From contig JALHPN010000066.1 of NCBI GenBank assembly GCA_022842465.1, positions 1 to 39,876 on the forward strand: DNA of 39,876 nt, in the 5' to 3' direction. Both the position numbers and the translations under genes were made by a program. Numbering within the stretch: position 1 is the stretch's first letter; every line of letters begins with the position of its first letter. A model generated the notes under the pieces. That model was not told the DNA's origin. It saw only the letters and a list, made by a program, of their open reading frames with translations, and did no database searches. Origin of the DNA: Polyangiaceae bacterium (GTDB taxonomy: Bacteria > Myxococcota_A > Polyangia > Polyangiales > Polyangiaceae). This document shows, piece after piece, positions 7,842-15,360 of this stretch.

Positions 7842-9113
7842 TCAGTCGAGATACTGCTCGATCCCTGCCGCGCCACCGACGAGGAGCGCGCCGCCCGTCG
7901 GGCTCGCGACGAGCCGCGCGCCGCGGCGCGGGAGCTTCGTCGCGATCTCGCGCGCCTCCGTCGCCGTCACGCGGAAGACGCGGGTGCTGCCGCTCGCGTC
8001 CTCGCCCGCGAAGAGGGTCGCTCCTCCCGCGAGCCCGAAGCCCTCCGCGCGGGCGAGCGGGACGTCGGCCGCCCAGTCGCGCGTCGCACAGGCGCCCGCG
8101 CAGGCGAGATCGATCTCGCGCACGCGGCCCGGTGCTCCTCCCGCGACGACGACCCGGTTCGCATCGAGCGTCGCGAGCCCGCAGCCGACGCTCGCGTCGG
8201 GCGGGTAGGGAAGCGCCACGCCCGTCGTACCCGCCGGCAGGACGAGCTCGCCGCCCGGCGCGCCTTCGCTGCCGCCCCACACGACGAGACCGCGCCCCTC
8301 GACCCAGCTCGCGCACGCTCCGCTCCGCGGCGCGGCGAGCGTGACGAAGGTGAGGTTCCCGTCGGGGCCCAGGCGGAGCGCCTTCGCCGTCGGCGCGCCC
8401 CCCGCGCGCGTCGCGCCGACGACCCACTGCGTGCCGTCCTCTGCGGAGTAGGTGAGACCGCCCGCCACCTCGGAGAACGAGCCACCCTGCGGAGTGGTGA
8501 CCTCGGCGCTCGTGCCGTCGCTCACGTCGAGCGACGACGCACCCGCTTCGTCGACGACGACGACCACGGTGCCGTACGTGAGCGTCGAGCGCGCCGCGCG
8601 CGGGAACGCGGGCGGTGACCCGAGCGCGCGGAGCTGGAGGAGGTCGTAGAGGACGGAGGTGGTCCCGTTCGCGACCACCACGAAGCGCCCGTTCGCGATC
8701 GCCGCCGACGAGACGCTCGTGGCCGACGGGCCGCGCGGCAGTCGCGCGAGCTCCCCCGTGCGCTGGACGAAGACCGGGAGGTTCGAGGCACCGAGGCCGC
8801 CCCACTGGACGAAGAGCGATTCGCCGCGGACGACCGTGCGTCCGTCGGCCGCGAGCCCGGTCAGCCGGACGGCGCCGATCTCCTCCTTCGCCGCGTCGCC
8901 GAGGTCGATGACGTCCGCCGGCAGCGCCGTACGAGCGAGCTCCTTCACGCTCCCGTCGAGGGCGACGGCCGCGACCACGAGCGACGTCGGCGCGGGCGCG
9001 CGGGTGAGCGTGTCCGCCTCTTCGCCGATCTCGACGACAATCGTGCCTTCCGCCTGCCCGCTGCACGCGAGGGCGAGGGCGGTCACGGCGACGCCGATCC
9101 GCGGCCTGGACAT
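7842..9113 (-). CDS. Large beta-rich lipoprotein, possibly a beta-propeller
   Basis: From the ATG at 9113 the product is 423 residues with signal peptide SRPRIGVAVTALALAC (lipobox LALAC); a GTG six codons upstream would blur the signal peptide. The mature protein is almost entirely short beta strands with repeated Gly-rich turns (GRFVVVANGTTSVLYDL, GTVVVVVDEAGASSLDV, NRVVVAGGAPGRVREIDL, GGATLFAGEDASGSTRVF), about seven such units by eye, the look of a Kelch- or WD-like propeller. No catalytic motif is visible. Its role may be binding at the cell surface. The stop codon lies one base from the stop of the convergent nucleotidyltransferase gene. It starts head to head with the SPOR gene, with a 16-base palindrome between them. 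Confidence 0.7.
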   Translation of the reverse strand: MSRPRIGVAVTALALACSGQAEGTIVVEIGEEADTLTRAPAPTSLVVAAVALDGSVKELARTALPADVIDLGDAAKEEIGAVRLTGLAADGRTVVRGESLFVQWGGLGASNLPVFVQRTGELARLPRGPSATSVSSAAIANGRFVVVANGTTSVLYDLLQLRALGSPPAFPRAARSTLTYGTVVVVVDEAGASSLDVSDGTSAEVTTPQGGSFSEVAGGLTYSAEDGTQWVVGATRAGGAPTAKALRLGPDGNLTFVTLAAPRSGACASWVEGRGLVVWGGSEGAPGGELVLPAGTTGVALPYPPDASVGCGLATLDANRVVVAGGAPGRVREIDLACAGACATRDWAADVPLARAEGFGLAGGATLFAGEDASGSTRVFRVTATEAREIATKLPRRGARLVASPTGGALLVGGAAGIEQYLD

Positions 9114-9158
9114 CGCTCGCGGGCTTACCACACGCGCCGAGCGCCCCGGCGGTTTACT

Positions 9159-9174
9159 TGGCCCGGCCGGGCCA
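9159..9174. promoter_or_regulatory. Perfect 16-base palindrome TGGCCCGGCCGGGCCA
   Basis: It sits in the 95-base region between the divergent starts at 9113 and 9209, a good place for an operator acting on both genes. In GC-rich DNA such palindromes also occur by chance. Confidence 0.3.
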
Positions 9175-9208
9175 CCGGCGTTAGCCCTTCGGGTGGCCGA
9201 GGCAACCC

Positions 9209-10051
9209 ATGATGGAGCAGGGCAGCGTGAGAAACCTCGAGCAGATCCAGGAGAACGACGACGAGTCGCGCACGCCTCGAGGCGTGACGATCCTCCTCGT
9301 CGCGCTCGGAGGTGCGTGCGTCGTGTTCGCCGGGCTCGCCCTCGGCGGGCGCCGGTCCGCGGCGACGATGCCGAAGACGGATCCGCTCGGCGAGCTCGTG
9401 ACCCAGCAGGGCAAGCCGGTCGCCGCGTCCATCGCGGCCGCGCCGAAGCCGATGGATCTCGCCGCGAAGGACGTGACGTTCCCGGGGATCCTCAGCGACG
9501 AGAGCGCGCCGACGACGGCGCTCGCCGCCGTCAAGGCGCCGCCCGGCCCTCCTCCGAAGAAGGGGGCCGAGCCTCCGGTCGACGTCGCGGGTGCGACGAC
9601 GAGCGAGGCCGCCGTGCCGCCGCCGCCGTCGGATCGGCTCTCCGTCGTCCCGCTCCCGGCCCAGCACGTGCTCGAGGCGTCGCCCGTCGTCACACGCCCG
9701 CGCGATGCGCTCACCCGTGCCGCGAGCGACGCGGCGCAGATCGGCGCCGCGGCGCAGCCGTCCGCACCCGCGGGGCGCGAAGGCGGCTACCAGCTGCAAG
9801 TGAGCTCGTTCCGTACGCAAGCCGAGGGCGATCAGTTCGCCGCGCAGCTGCGTGCGCGGGGGCACAAGGCCTACGTCGCCGAGGCGCGCGTACCCGGACG
9901 CGGTACGTGGTACCGGGTCCGCATCGGTCCGTTTCCCTCGCAGCATGCCGCCGCCGCATACCGCACCGGATTCGAGGGTCGCGAGCACGTGGTGCCGTTC
10001 ATCGTCCCGCCGAGCTCCCGCGACAAGAGCTCCGGCGCACACGAGCCGTGA
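9209..10051 (+). CDS. SPOR-domain membrane protein
   Basis: This 280-residue protein has a cytoplasmic N-terminus of about 25 acidic residues, one membrane segment (about residues 27-47, VTILLVALGGACVVFAGLAL), a long Pro/Ala-rich periplasmic linker (about 48-185) and a C-terminal SPOR domain (about 192-268: YQLQVSSFRTQAEGDQFAAQL, then GTWYRVRIGPF). SPOR domains bind denuded peptidoglycan glycan strands at division sites, as in FtsN and DedD, so a role in septal wall remodelling is likely. The ATG at 9209 is directly followed by a second ATG; the first is listed. The gene is head to head with the lipoprotein at 7842-9113 and is followed by a hairpin at 10069-10086, so it is probably a single transcription unit. 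Confidence 0.85.
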   Translation: MMEQGSVRNLEQIQENDDESRTPRGVTILLVALGGACVVFAGLALGGRRSAATMPKTDPLGELVTQQGKPVAASIAAAPKPMDLAAKDVTFPGILSDESAPTTALAAVKAPPGPPPKKGAEPPVDVAGATTSEAAVPPPPSDRLSVVPLPAQHVLEASPVVTRPRDALTRAASDAAQIGAAAQPSAPAGREGGYQLQVSSFRTQAEGDQFAAQLRARGHKAYVAEARVPGRGTWYRVRIGPFPSQHAAAAYRTGFEGREHVVPFIVPPSSRDKSSGAHEP

Positions 10052-10068
10052 GTCGAGCTCGACCGGGA

Positions 10069-10086
10069 CGCGGATGACGATCCGCG
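10069..10086 (+). terminator. Hairpin after the SPOR gene
   Basis: CGCGGAT and ATCCGCG form a 7-bp stem around a GACG loop, 18 bases after the SPOR stop codon. There is no T run, so it may end transcription only weakly or protect the mRNA end. Confidence 0.35.
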
Positions 10087-10133
10087 CGGGCCCGTGCACG
10101 AGGCCTCGCGGTGTGCCAGACTGGAGCCGAGCG

Positions 10134-10307
10134 ATGTCGAGCGCGATGCCTCTGCCGACCTGGGCCCTGGCGCTCGTGGCGGCGGCGCTCGCGCCGCTCC
10201 TCGGGCGCACGATCGTGAACGTGCTGCTCGGGCGCGCCCGCCAGCGCTCTCGTCGCGCGCTCGCGCGCGCCGAGGAGCTAGCCCGCGCGAGCAGCGGGCG
10301 GACGTGA
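10134..10307 (+). CDS. Small single-span membrane protein
   Basis: A 57-residue open frame from ATG 10134: a short N-terminus, one hydrophobic helix (about residues 7-32, LPTWALALVAAALAPLLGRTIVNVLL) and a strongly basic tail (GRARQRSRRALARAEELARA). The positive charges put the tail in the cytoplasm by the positive-inside rule. The start codon is not backed by a clear ribosome binding site, and codon use is compatible with coding but the gene is short. No family is recognised. It stands between the SPOR gene and the amidotransferase-like gene with gaps of about 80 and 100 bases. Confidence 0.5.
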   Translation: MSSAMPLPTWALALVAAALAPLLGRTIVNVLLGRARQRSRRALARAEELARASSGRT

Positions 10308-10409
10308 GCGCAAGACCGCCTCTACCCATCTCGTCGTGAACCGTCTACGTTCGGAAGAGAGCGCGCCAGCCCGGATCGGACGCGCGCGCTCGTCCCCAGG
10401 AGATCCCGC

Positions 10410-11267
10410 ATGGCACGCCTCTTCAGCTTGATCGGCAACCGCTCCGACCTCGCCGGACGCGTGCTCTCGTCCGAGCCCGACGCGCTCCGCGTCCAGTCTC
10501 GCGGTACTCCGCTCGGCTGGGGGATCGGGTTCTACCAGGGGGGCGAGGTCCTGATGCGACGCCGGCCCATCGACGACCACGCGACGATCGACATCGCGAA
10601 GATCGCGAGCGACGTGCGCGCCGACGTGCTCGTCGGCCATGTTCGCAACGCGACCGTCGGTGCGCTCCGCACCGAGAACACCCATCCGTTCCGTTACCGG
10701 CAGTGGCTCTTCGCGCAGACGGGGACCTTGCCGGCGTTCGAGTCGATCCGCGAGCGGCTCGTCGCGAGCGTACCGGCGTTCCTCCGCTCGTCGATCCGCG
10801 GGGAGACGGACGCCGAGATCCTCTTCTACGTCTTCCTCTCGTTCCTCCACGACGCGGGCCGGCTGGACGTTCCCGTGGTCGAGGCACCGCACGTGCGCGA
10901 CGCGCTCCGTTCCTGCGTCGCCGTGGTCGACGGAATGACGGCCGAGGTCGGAGGCGATGCGGCTCGAGTGAACCTCGTGGTCGCCGACGGCGAGAGCGTT
11001 CACGCGCTCACGCGCGGCGCGCAGATGGGCTACCGCGTGTTCTCCGGGAAGGAGGACGCGGACGTGCTCATCGGCGACGACCTCGCGCTGCGCCGCCGCA
11101 CGCCCGAGCTCGGCCAGATGCATTTCACGCTGCTCGCGTCCGACTTCGACGACGACTGGACCCTCGCGGCCTCGTCCCCGACGGGCCACTCGCACTGGCA
11201 CGCCCTCGCCGACAGCGCGACCGTGTCGCTCGAGCGCGGCAAGGACCCTCACATCGACGCAGCGTGA
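10410..11267 (+). CDS. Class II glutamine amidotransferase-like protein without the catalytic Cys
   Basis: The 285-residue protein has the Ntn-type amidotransferase layout: N-terminal strand RLFSLIGN, GWGIGFYQGG, GHVRNATVGALRTENTHPF (about residues 76-94) and FAQTGTL. In active members Met1 is removed and Cys2 is the nucleophile (MCR-L-). Here the second codon is GCA, so residue 2 is Ala (MARLFSL). The oxyanion-hole motif HNG is also changed, to QTG at 103-105, while the substrate-binding R79 and N90-F94 remain. So it most likely does not hydrolyse glutamine and may bind a ligand instead, or act in another way. Length and the NTHPF motif place it with the YafJ/EgtC-like stand-alone amidotransferases. 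Its TGA overlaps the GTG start of the next lipoprotein gene (GTGA), which suggests coupled translation. Confidence 0.8.
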   Translation: MARLFSLIGNRSDLAGRVLSSEPDALRVQSRGTPLGWGIGFYQGGEVLMRRRPIDDHATIDIAKIASDVRADVLVGHVRNATVGALRTENTHPFRYRQWLFAQTGTLPAFESIRERLVASVPAFLRSSIRGETDAEILFYVFLSFLHDAGRLDVPVVEAPHVRDALRSCVAVVDGMTAEVGGDAARVNLVVADGESVHALTRGAQMGYRVFSGKEDADVLIGDDLALRRRTPELGQMHFTLLASDFDDDWTLAASSPTGHSHWHALADSATVSLERGKDPHIDAA

Positions 11268-11920
11268 GCGCGCGCCGACCCGTGGCTCGTTCGCGTGTGC
11301 TCGCGCTCGTCCTCGCGAGCGTCATGGGAACCGCGTGCGGTGGAGCAGCCCTCGAGACGGCGACGGAGATGCCGAAGACGCCGCGCCGCCCGGACGGTGT
11401 CGTGCTCGAGCCGCCTCCGGCGGTCCCGACGGCAGCGGAGCGCGCGACGACGTCCTCCGCGGTCCTCGCGCTGAGGGAGCCTCCCGCCAGCGAGGACGTC
11501 GAGGAGGTCGTCCGCGCGTACCTCCGCGCCTTCGAGCGCGAGGACCTCGACGGTCTCCAGCGCCTCCTCGCGCAGGACGCGGGGCCGCTCGGCCGCGCGG
11601 GTGGGAGGTCGCAGCTCGTCGACCTCTGGCGTGCGCGCTTCAAGAGCTTCGAATACCAGAAGCTCGCGGGCGCGGAGATCGCCCGCTTCGGACAGCTCGA
11701 GCGGCGCTCGTACGATGCCTATGCCGTGCCTGCGTCGGCCGGAGGGCCCGCGGGAGGTCGTCCGCCGGAGATGCGACCGGGCGACCTCCTCGTGCGGATC
11801 CCGATCGCGACGCCGCGCGTCTCTGGCGAGCAGCTCTTCGGCGACGTGCTCGTCCTCCTCCTCCGTCGCGAGGACGGCAAGCTCCGGATCGCCGGCCAGG
11901 CGGACGAGAGCGCGCCCTGA
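11264..11920 (+). CDS. Lipoprotein with an NTF2-like domain
   Basis: This 218-residue protein starts with GTG 11264, overlapping the previous stop, and has a signal peptide ending in GTAC with the lipidated Cys near residue 25; a GTG at 11282 would give a shorter signal peptide and is equally possible. After a Pro/Thr-rich linker comes a domain typical of NTF2/SnoaL-like proteins (about residues 80-215): VEEVVRAYLRAFEREDLDGLQRLLAQD, the helix RSQLVDLWRARFKSF, then strands ending in VLVLLLRREDGKLRIAGQ. Such domains bind small ligands or serve as scaffolds; no active site is evident. Being coupled to the amidotransferase-like gene hints at a shared task, which is inference. Confidence 0.75.
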   Translation: MSARRPVARSRVLALVLASVMGTACGGAALETATEMPKTPRRPDGVVLEPPPAVPTAAERATTSSAVLALREPPASEDVEEVVRAYLRAFEREDLDGLQRLLAQDAGPLGRAGGRSQLVDLWRARFKSFEYQKLAGAEIARFGQLERRSYDAYAVPASAGGPAGGRPPEMRPGDLLVRIPIATPRVSGEQLFGDVLVLLLRREDGKLRIAGQADESAP

Positions 11921-11949
11921 CCCGGTCCGGTCCCTGCACGCTCTCGAGC

Positions 11950-12546
11950 ATGACCTTCCCCGTGACGCTCCGCGCGCTCCACGAGCGCACGCCCACAGCC
12001 TCCGAAGACCTGGCCATGCGCCGCATCCGGGACGCGCTGGGCGCCTTCGATCGTCACGTGACGAGGGTGGCGGTGCGTCTCGAGCCAGCCGTTCGCGGCA
12101 GTCGCAAGGGCGACGCGATGTGCTCCGTCGAAGTCGCCGTCGGCACCGGCGCCTCGATCGTGGCGGAGGAGCACGGGCGTGGCGCCCTCGCGGCGATCGA
12201 CCGCGCGACGGACGCCGTCGTCGCGCTCCTCCGCGAACGCTTCGGTGAGCCCGAGACCCGCCGCGCGAGCGCGAAGAGCGGCAGCGCGAGAGCCGAGGCG
12301 CGCGCGGCGGCCCTCGGACGGCCGAAGGCGTCGACGTCGGGCCGCAACGAGAAGGCGAAAGGCGCTGGGTTCTCCTACGCGCTCGAGGACTCCGCGACCG
12401 GCACACCCTCACGGAAGTCCACGCGCGGGAGCGCGAATCGCGCGAAGCCCGACTCGAACCTGCGCCGGCGCGAGACGCGCCGCATCCGGGCGCCGAAGAC
12501 CCGCGCGATGAAGAGCAAGGCGCGCGGCGAGCGCGCTACGAAGTAG
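11950..12546 (+). CDS. HPF/RaiA-like ribosome hibernation protein with a basic tail
   Basis: Residues 1-100 of this 198-residue protein follow the beta-alpha-beta-beta-beta-alpha plan of the HPF/RaiA (sigma-54 modulation) family: a helix ASEDLAMRRIRDALGAFDRHV, strands RVAVRLEP and CSVEVAVGTGASIVAEE, and the characteristic AAIDRATDAVVALLRERF helix. Those proteins bind the decoding centre of the 30S subunit and stop translation in resting cells. Unlike short HPF, a tail of about 100 residues follows that is very rich in Arg, Lys and Ser (SNLRRRETRRIRAPKTRAMK) and probably unstructured, with nucleic-acid-binding character; it is not the dimerising C-terminal domain of long HPF. ATG 11950 was chosen because the domain begins there. 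It meets the FHA-sigma54 gene tail to tail. Confidence 0.7.
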   Translation: MTFPVTLRALHERTPTASEDLAMRRIRDALGAFDRHVTRVAVRLEPAVRGSRKGDAMCSVEVAVGTGASIVAEEHGRGALAAIDRATDAVVALLRERFGEPETRRASAKSGSARAEARAAALGRPKASTSGRNEKAKGAGFSYALEDSATGTPSRKSTRGSANRAKPDSNLRRRETRRIRAPKTRAMKSKARGERATK

Positions 12547-12555
12547 CGGCGGACG

Positions 12556-14070
12556 TCACTCGTCGCTGCGATACGACGAGAGGTCGATGTCGTAGCGCTT
12601 CAGCCAGCGATGGATCTGCATGCGCTCTTTCCCGAGCTCACGACCTACCGCGGCGATGTTCCCGCGGTGGCGCTCGAGGAGCGCGCGGAGCTCCTCTTCC
12701 GTCGGCGGACCCCGCCTTCCTGGCGAAGGGGCACCCTCCGCGGCGCCTGCCGTCGCGACGTACGGCGAGGCGGGGGGCATCGTCGTGTGCTCGGGAGACG
12801 GAGCGTAGGAGACCGGGACGCGCGGCAGAGCCCGAGGGGCGTAGGGCGGTGGGATCGCGCTCGGCTGCGCGACGCGCTGGCGATCCCCATACGCCTTCAT
12901 GTGCTCGGTGATGGCGTCGGGCAAGTGGACCGTGTCGAGCTGGTTGCCGTCCGTGAGGGCGACGCCGCGCTTGATGCAGCTCTCCAGCTCCCGCACGTTG
13001 AACGGCCAGTCGTAGTGGAGCAGGGCGACGAGGAACGAGAACGTGAAGGTCGTGTCCTTCCGACCGAAGCGGAGCGCGAAGGCGCGCGCGAGCTGATAGA
13101 TGTCCTCCTTCCGCTCTCGGAGCGGAGGGAGGCGGACGGCGTGCTCGTTCAGGCGTGCGAGCAGGTCGCCGCGGAACTTCCCGTCCTTCACGTACTGGTA
13201 GAGGTCGCGGTGCGTCGCGCACACGACGCGGATGTCGACGCGCTCGGGGGTGGTCGCGCCGAGGGGGAACACCTCCCGCGACTGGAGGACGCGGAGCAGC
13301 TTCGCCTGCGCGTCGAGGGGCATGTCGCCGATCTCGTCGAGGAAGAGCGTGCCGTCGTCGGCGAGCTTGATGAGTCCGGGCTTGTCGCGATCCGCGCCAG
13401 AGAACGCGCCACGACGGTAGCCGAAGAGCTCGCTCTCGAGGAGGTTGTGCGGGATCGCGGCGCAGTTGATCGCCTGGAGCGAGCCTCTCCGTCCCGAGAG
13501 GCGGTGGATCCCGCGGGCCACGACCTCCTTGCCCGTGCCCGTCTCGCCGAGGACGACGGAGGAGAGCTCCGTGGGCGCGATGCGCTCCACCTCGGCGGCG
13601 ATCTGGTCCATCTGCGCGCCGCCGACGAGCTCGGTGAAGGCCTTCGCCTTCCGCTCGCCGGCCACGGAGCCGTCGATGCGATAGGCGACGTAGCGCTCGG
13701 CGCCCGTGTCGACGAACTTGAAGATGGCGTCGCCGGTGCGGATCTCGTGGCCCGCCTCGAGCTCCATCTCGGAGACGTAGCGCCCGTCGACCATCGTTCC
13801 GTTGCGGCTCCCCAGGTCCTGGAGGACCCATCGCTCGCCCATCTGCACGATCCGAGCATGCTGGCGACTCACGGCCTGCTCGGGGACGCAGATGAGCGCC
13901 GTCGGATCGCGCCCGATCGTGAGCTCCGGGGAGACGAAGACGTACGCCGGCGAGAGCTGCTCGAAGTTGGGGGCGTAGAGCAGGACGAGACCGGCGCGCT
14001 CCTTCGTCGCCTCGGTCGATTCTCGCGCGTCGTCGTAGCTCGACGAAACGCCGGTCCTGTACCTGCTCAT
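12556..14070 (-). CDS. FHA-domain sigma-54-dependent transcription activator
   Basis: Three parts are clear in these 504 residues. An FHA domain (about 40-122; IGRDPTALI, SRQHARIV, DLGSRNGT) reads phosphothreonine on a partner. The AAA+ domain (about 145-385) has Walker A GETGTGK (175-181), the sigma-54 contact loop as GAFSGA (221-226, usual form GAFTGA), Walker B TLFLDE (241-246) and LPPLRERKED with arginine fingers. A Fis-type helix-turn-helix ends the protein (about 458-500; NIAAVGRELGKERMQIHRWLKRY). It should remodel sigma-54 RNA polymerase when a Ser/Thr kinase signal arrives. The residue before the loop's last GA is Ser, a mild change. A Pro-rich linker (405-455) joins the AAA+ and DNA-binding parts. 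It overlaps coaE by four bases (ATGA). Confidence 0.9.
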   Translation of the reverse strand: MSRYRTGVSSSYDDARESTEATKERAGLVLLYAPNFEQLSPAYVFVSPELTIGRDPTALICVPEQAVSRQHARIVQMGERWVLQDLGSRNGTMVDGRYVSEMELEAGHEIRTGDAIFKFVDTGAERYVAYRIDGSVAGERKAKAFTELVGGAQMDQIAAEVERIAPTELSSVVLGETGTGKEVVARGIHRLSGRRGSLQAINCAAIPHNLLESELFGYRRGAFSGADRDKPGLIKLADDGTLFLDEIGDMPLDAQAKLLRVLQSREVFPLGATTPERVDIRVVCATHRDLYQYVKDGKFRGDLLARLNEHAVRLPPLRERKEDIYQLARAFALRFGRKDTTFTFSFLVALLHYDWPFNVRELESCIKRGVALTDGNQLDTVHLPDAITEHMKAYGDRQRVAQPSAIPPPYAPRALPRVPVSYAPSPEHTTMPPASPYVATAGAAEGAPSPGRRGPPTEEELRALLERHRGNIAAVGRELGKERMQIHRWLKRYDIDLSSYRSDE

Positions 14071-14720
14071 CCCAGGTCGAGCTTACCAGAAGGGGGAATC
14101 GGGTAGCGCGTGACGTCGACGCCGGCTCGGCGGCAGATCGCCGCGAACACCTCGTCGGTCTTCGCCTCCAGGTCCGCGAGCGTCCCGTCGTTCTGGATCA
14201 CGAAGTCTGCGAGGGCCGTCTTCGACGCGAGGGGCATCTGCGCCCGGATCCGCGCGCGCACGTCGGCCTCGTCGGCGGCATCCCGCGCGACCGCACGCCG
14301 GACCTGCACGTCCTCCTCCGCCGCGACCACGACGAGCGGGCGGAAGGCGTCGGCGACGCCGTTCTCGACGAGCAGCGCCGCCTCGTAGCAGGCGAGCGGC
14401 TCCCCGGCCGCCGCGAGCTCGCCGGCGCGCTTCATCGTGAGCGCCGTCACGCGGGGGTGCACGATGCGCTCGAGCACTCTCCGCTTCGCGGGATCGTCGA
14501 ACACGATCGCGGCGACCTTCTTCCGGTCGAGCGTGCCGTCGGCGGCGAGCACGTCGTCTCCGAGGGCGAGGACCACCTCCCGGAGCCCGTCCGAGCCGCG
14601 AAGGACCGCCTCCCGCGCGAGGAGGTCGGCGTCGATGACCGGAAGCCCTCGCGCGCGGAGACGACGACCCACGGCGCTCTTGCCCGATGCGATGCCGCCG
14701 GTCAGTCCGAAGAGGTGCAC
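14067..14720 (-). CDS. coaE: Dephospho-CoA kinase
   Basis: The 217-residue protein has P-loop GGIASGKS (residues 8-15), then the DADLLAREAV stretch that binds dephospho-CoA, and IVHPRVTALTM and CYEAALLVENG, all as in CoaE. It phosphorylates the 3'-hydroxyl of dephospho-CoA with ATP, the last step of coenzyme A synthesis, in the cytoplasm. Length is normal for the family. The start is GTG at 14720, giving HLFGLTGGIASGKS without an N-terminal extension. A TAGTAT box ends six bases before the start and no Shine-Dalgarno is present, consistent with a leaderless mRNA. The downstream FHA regulator overlaps the stop by ATGA, so a housekeeping gene drives a regulator. Confidence 0.93.
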   Translation of the reverse strand: MHLFGLTGGIASGKSAVGRRLRARGLPVIDADLLAREAVLRGSDGLREVVLALGDDVLAADGTLDRKKVAAIVFDDPAKRRVLERIVHPRVTALTMKRAGELAAAGEPLACYEAALLVENGVADAFRPLVVVAAEEDVQVRRAVARDAADEADVRARIRAQMPLASKTALADFVIQNDGTLADLEAKTDEVFAAICRRAGVDVTRYPIPPSGKLDLG

Positions 14721-14726
14721 GCGTCG

Positions 14727-14732
14727 ATACTA
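14727..14732 (-). promoter_or_regulatory. Likely -10 box TAGTAT of coaE
   Basis: On the minus strand TAGTAT matches TATAAT at four of six positions and fits TANNNT. It ends six bases before the GTG of coaE, so transcription would begin at or next to the start codon. Confidence 0.5.
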
Positions 14733-14816
14733 ACCCACCGACGAGAAGGGGCTTGAAACGTGGGCGCGTTCAGCGTCCCATGTCGGCCCTGCCGCGCGTG
14801 TTCACGCGCGTCGACT

Positions 14817-14822
14817 GGAGGG
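14817..14822 (+). promoter_or_regulatory. Strong Shine-Dalgarno GGAGGG
   Basis: GGAGGG lies seven bases before the ATG at 14830 and fixes this start. It contrasts with the SD-less starts nearby. Confidence 0.7.
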
Positions 14823-14829
14823 TCTCTCG

Positions 14830-15282
14830 ATGAAAAGCGGTGCACATTCGCTCGTGATCGCGCTGTTCTCGTTCGTCGCGCTCGGCTCCACGACGGCCTG
14901 CAAGGGCAAGGTCGAGCAGTGCAACGCCTTCATCGACCGGGCGAACCAGGCGCAGACCTCGATCGGCGCGATGAAGTTCGAGAGCGAGGAGGCCGCGCAG
15001 CTCGACGCCGACGCCACGAAGATCGACGCCGAGGCGAAGGCGGTCGAGGACGTGAAGCTCAAGGACGACAAGCTCCTGGCGTTCCAGAAGTCCTACGGCA
15101 AAAACCTCACCGATCTCGCGAAGAACGTCCGCGACCTCGCGAAGCTCCACGCCGCGCTCAAGGCCGGCCAGACGGACGTCGAGGCGCAGGCGAAGAAGCT
15201 CGAGGCCGACGCCGAGAAGGTCGGCAAGGACTCGGACAAGCTCATCGACGAGATCAACAAGTACTGCAGCGGCGGTACCTGA
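14830..15282 (+). CDS. Coiled-coil lipoprotein
   Basis: The 150-residue product has a signal peptide (KSGAHSLVIALFSFVALGSTTAC) with the lipidated Cys at residue 24 and Lys directly after it. The rest is almost fully helical, with heptad-like Lys/Glu/Ala/Asp patterns (EEAAQLDADATKIDAEAKAVEDVKL; AQAKKLEADAEKVGKDSDKLIDEI), so a helical bundle or coiled coil in the periplasm. There are two further Cys: C34 (VEQCN) and C146 (NKYCSGG), which could bridge the ends. It looks like the small lipoprotein coiled-coil proteins that sit on membranes as spacers or adaptors; no family name is given. It has a strong ribosome binding site and a terminator hairpin downstream, so it is a single-gene unit. Confidence 0.75.
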   Translation: MKSGAHSLVIALFSFVALGSTTACKGKVEQCNAFIDRANQAQTSIGAMKFESEEAAQLDADATKIDAEAKAVEDVKLKDDKLLAFQKSYGKNLTDLAKNVRDLAKLHAALKAGQTDVEAQAKKLEADAEKVGKDSDKLIDEINKYCSGGT

Positions 15283-15306
15283 GCGCTCTGACGTGACGAT
15301 GGCGGA

Positions 15307-15343
15307 AAGCGCCGGCGTCTCCTCCGCGGGAGAGCCGGCGCTT
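15307..15343. terminator. Bidirectional terminator hairpin
   Basis: AAGCGCCGGC and GCCGGCGCTT are perfect partners, and inside them TCTC pairs with GAGA past a one-base bulge, giving a long GC-rich stem between two convergent genes (stops at 15282 and 15361). It is followed by CGTCGTT, a weak T tract on the plus strand. Confidence 0.75.
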
Positions 15344-15360
15344 CGTCGTTCAGGCGGCCT

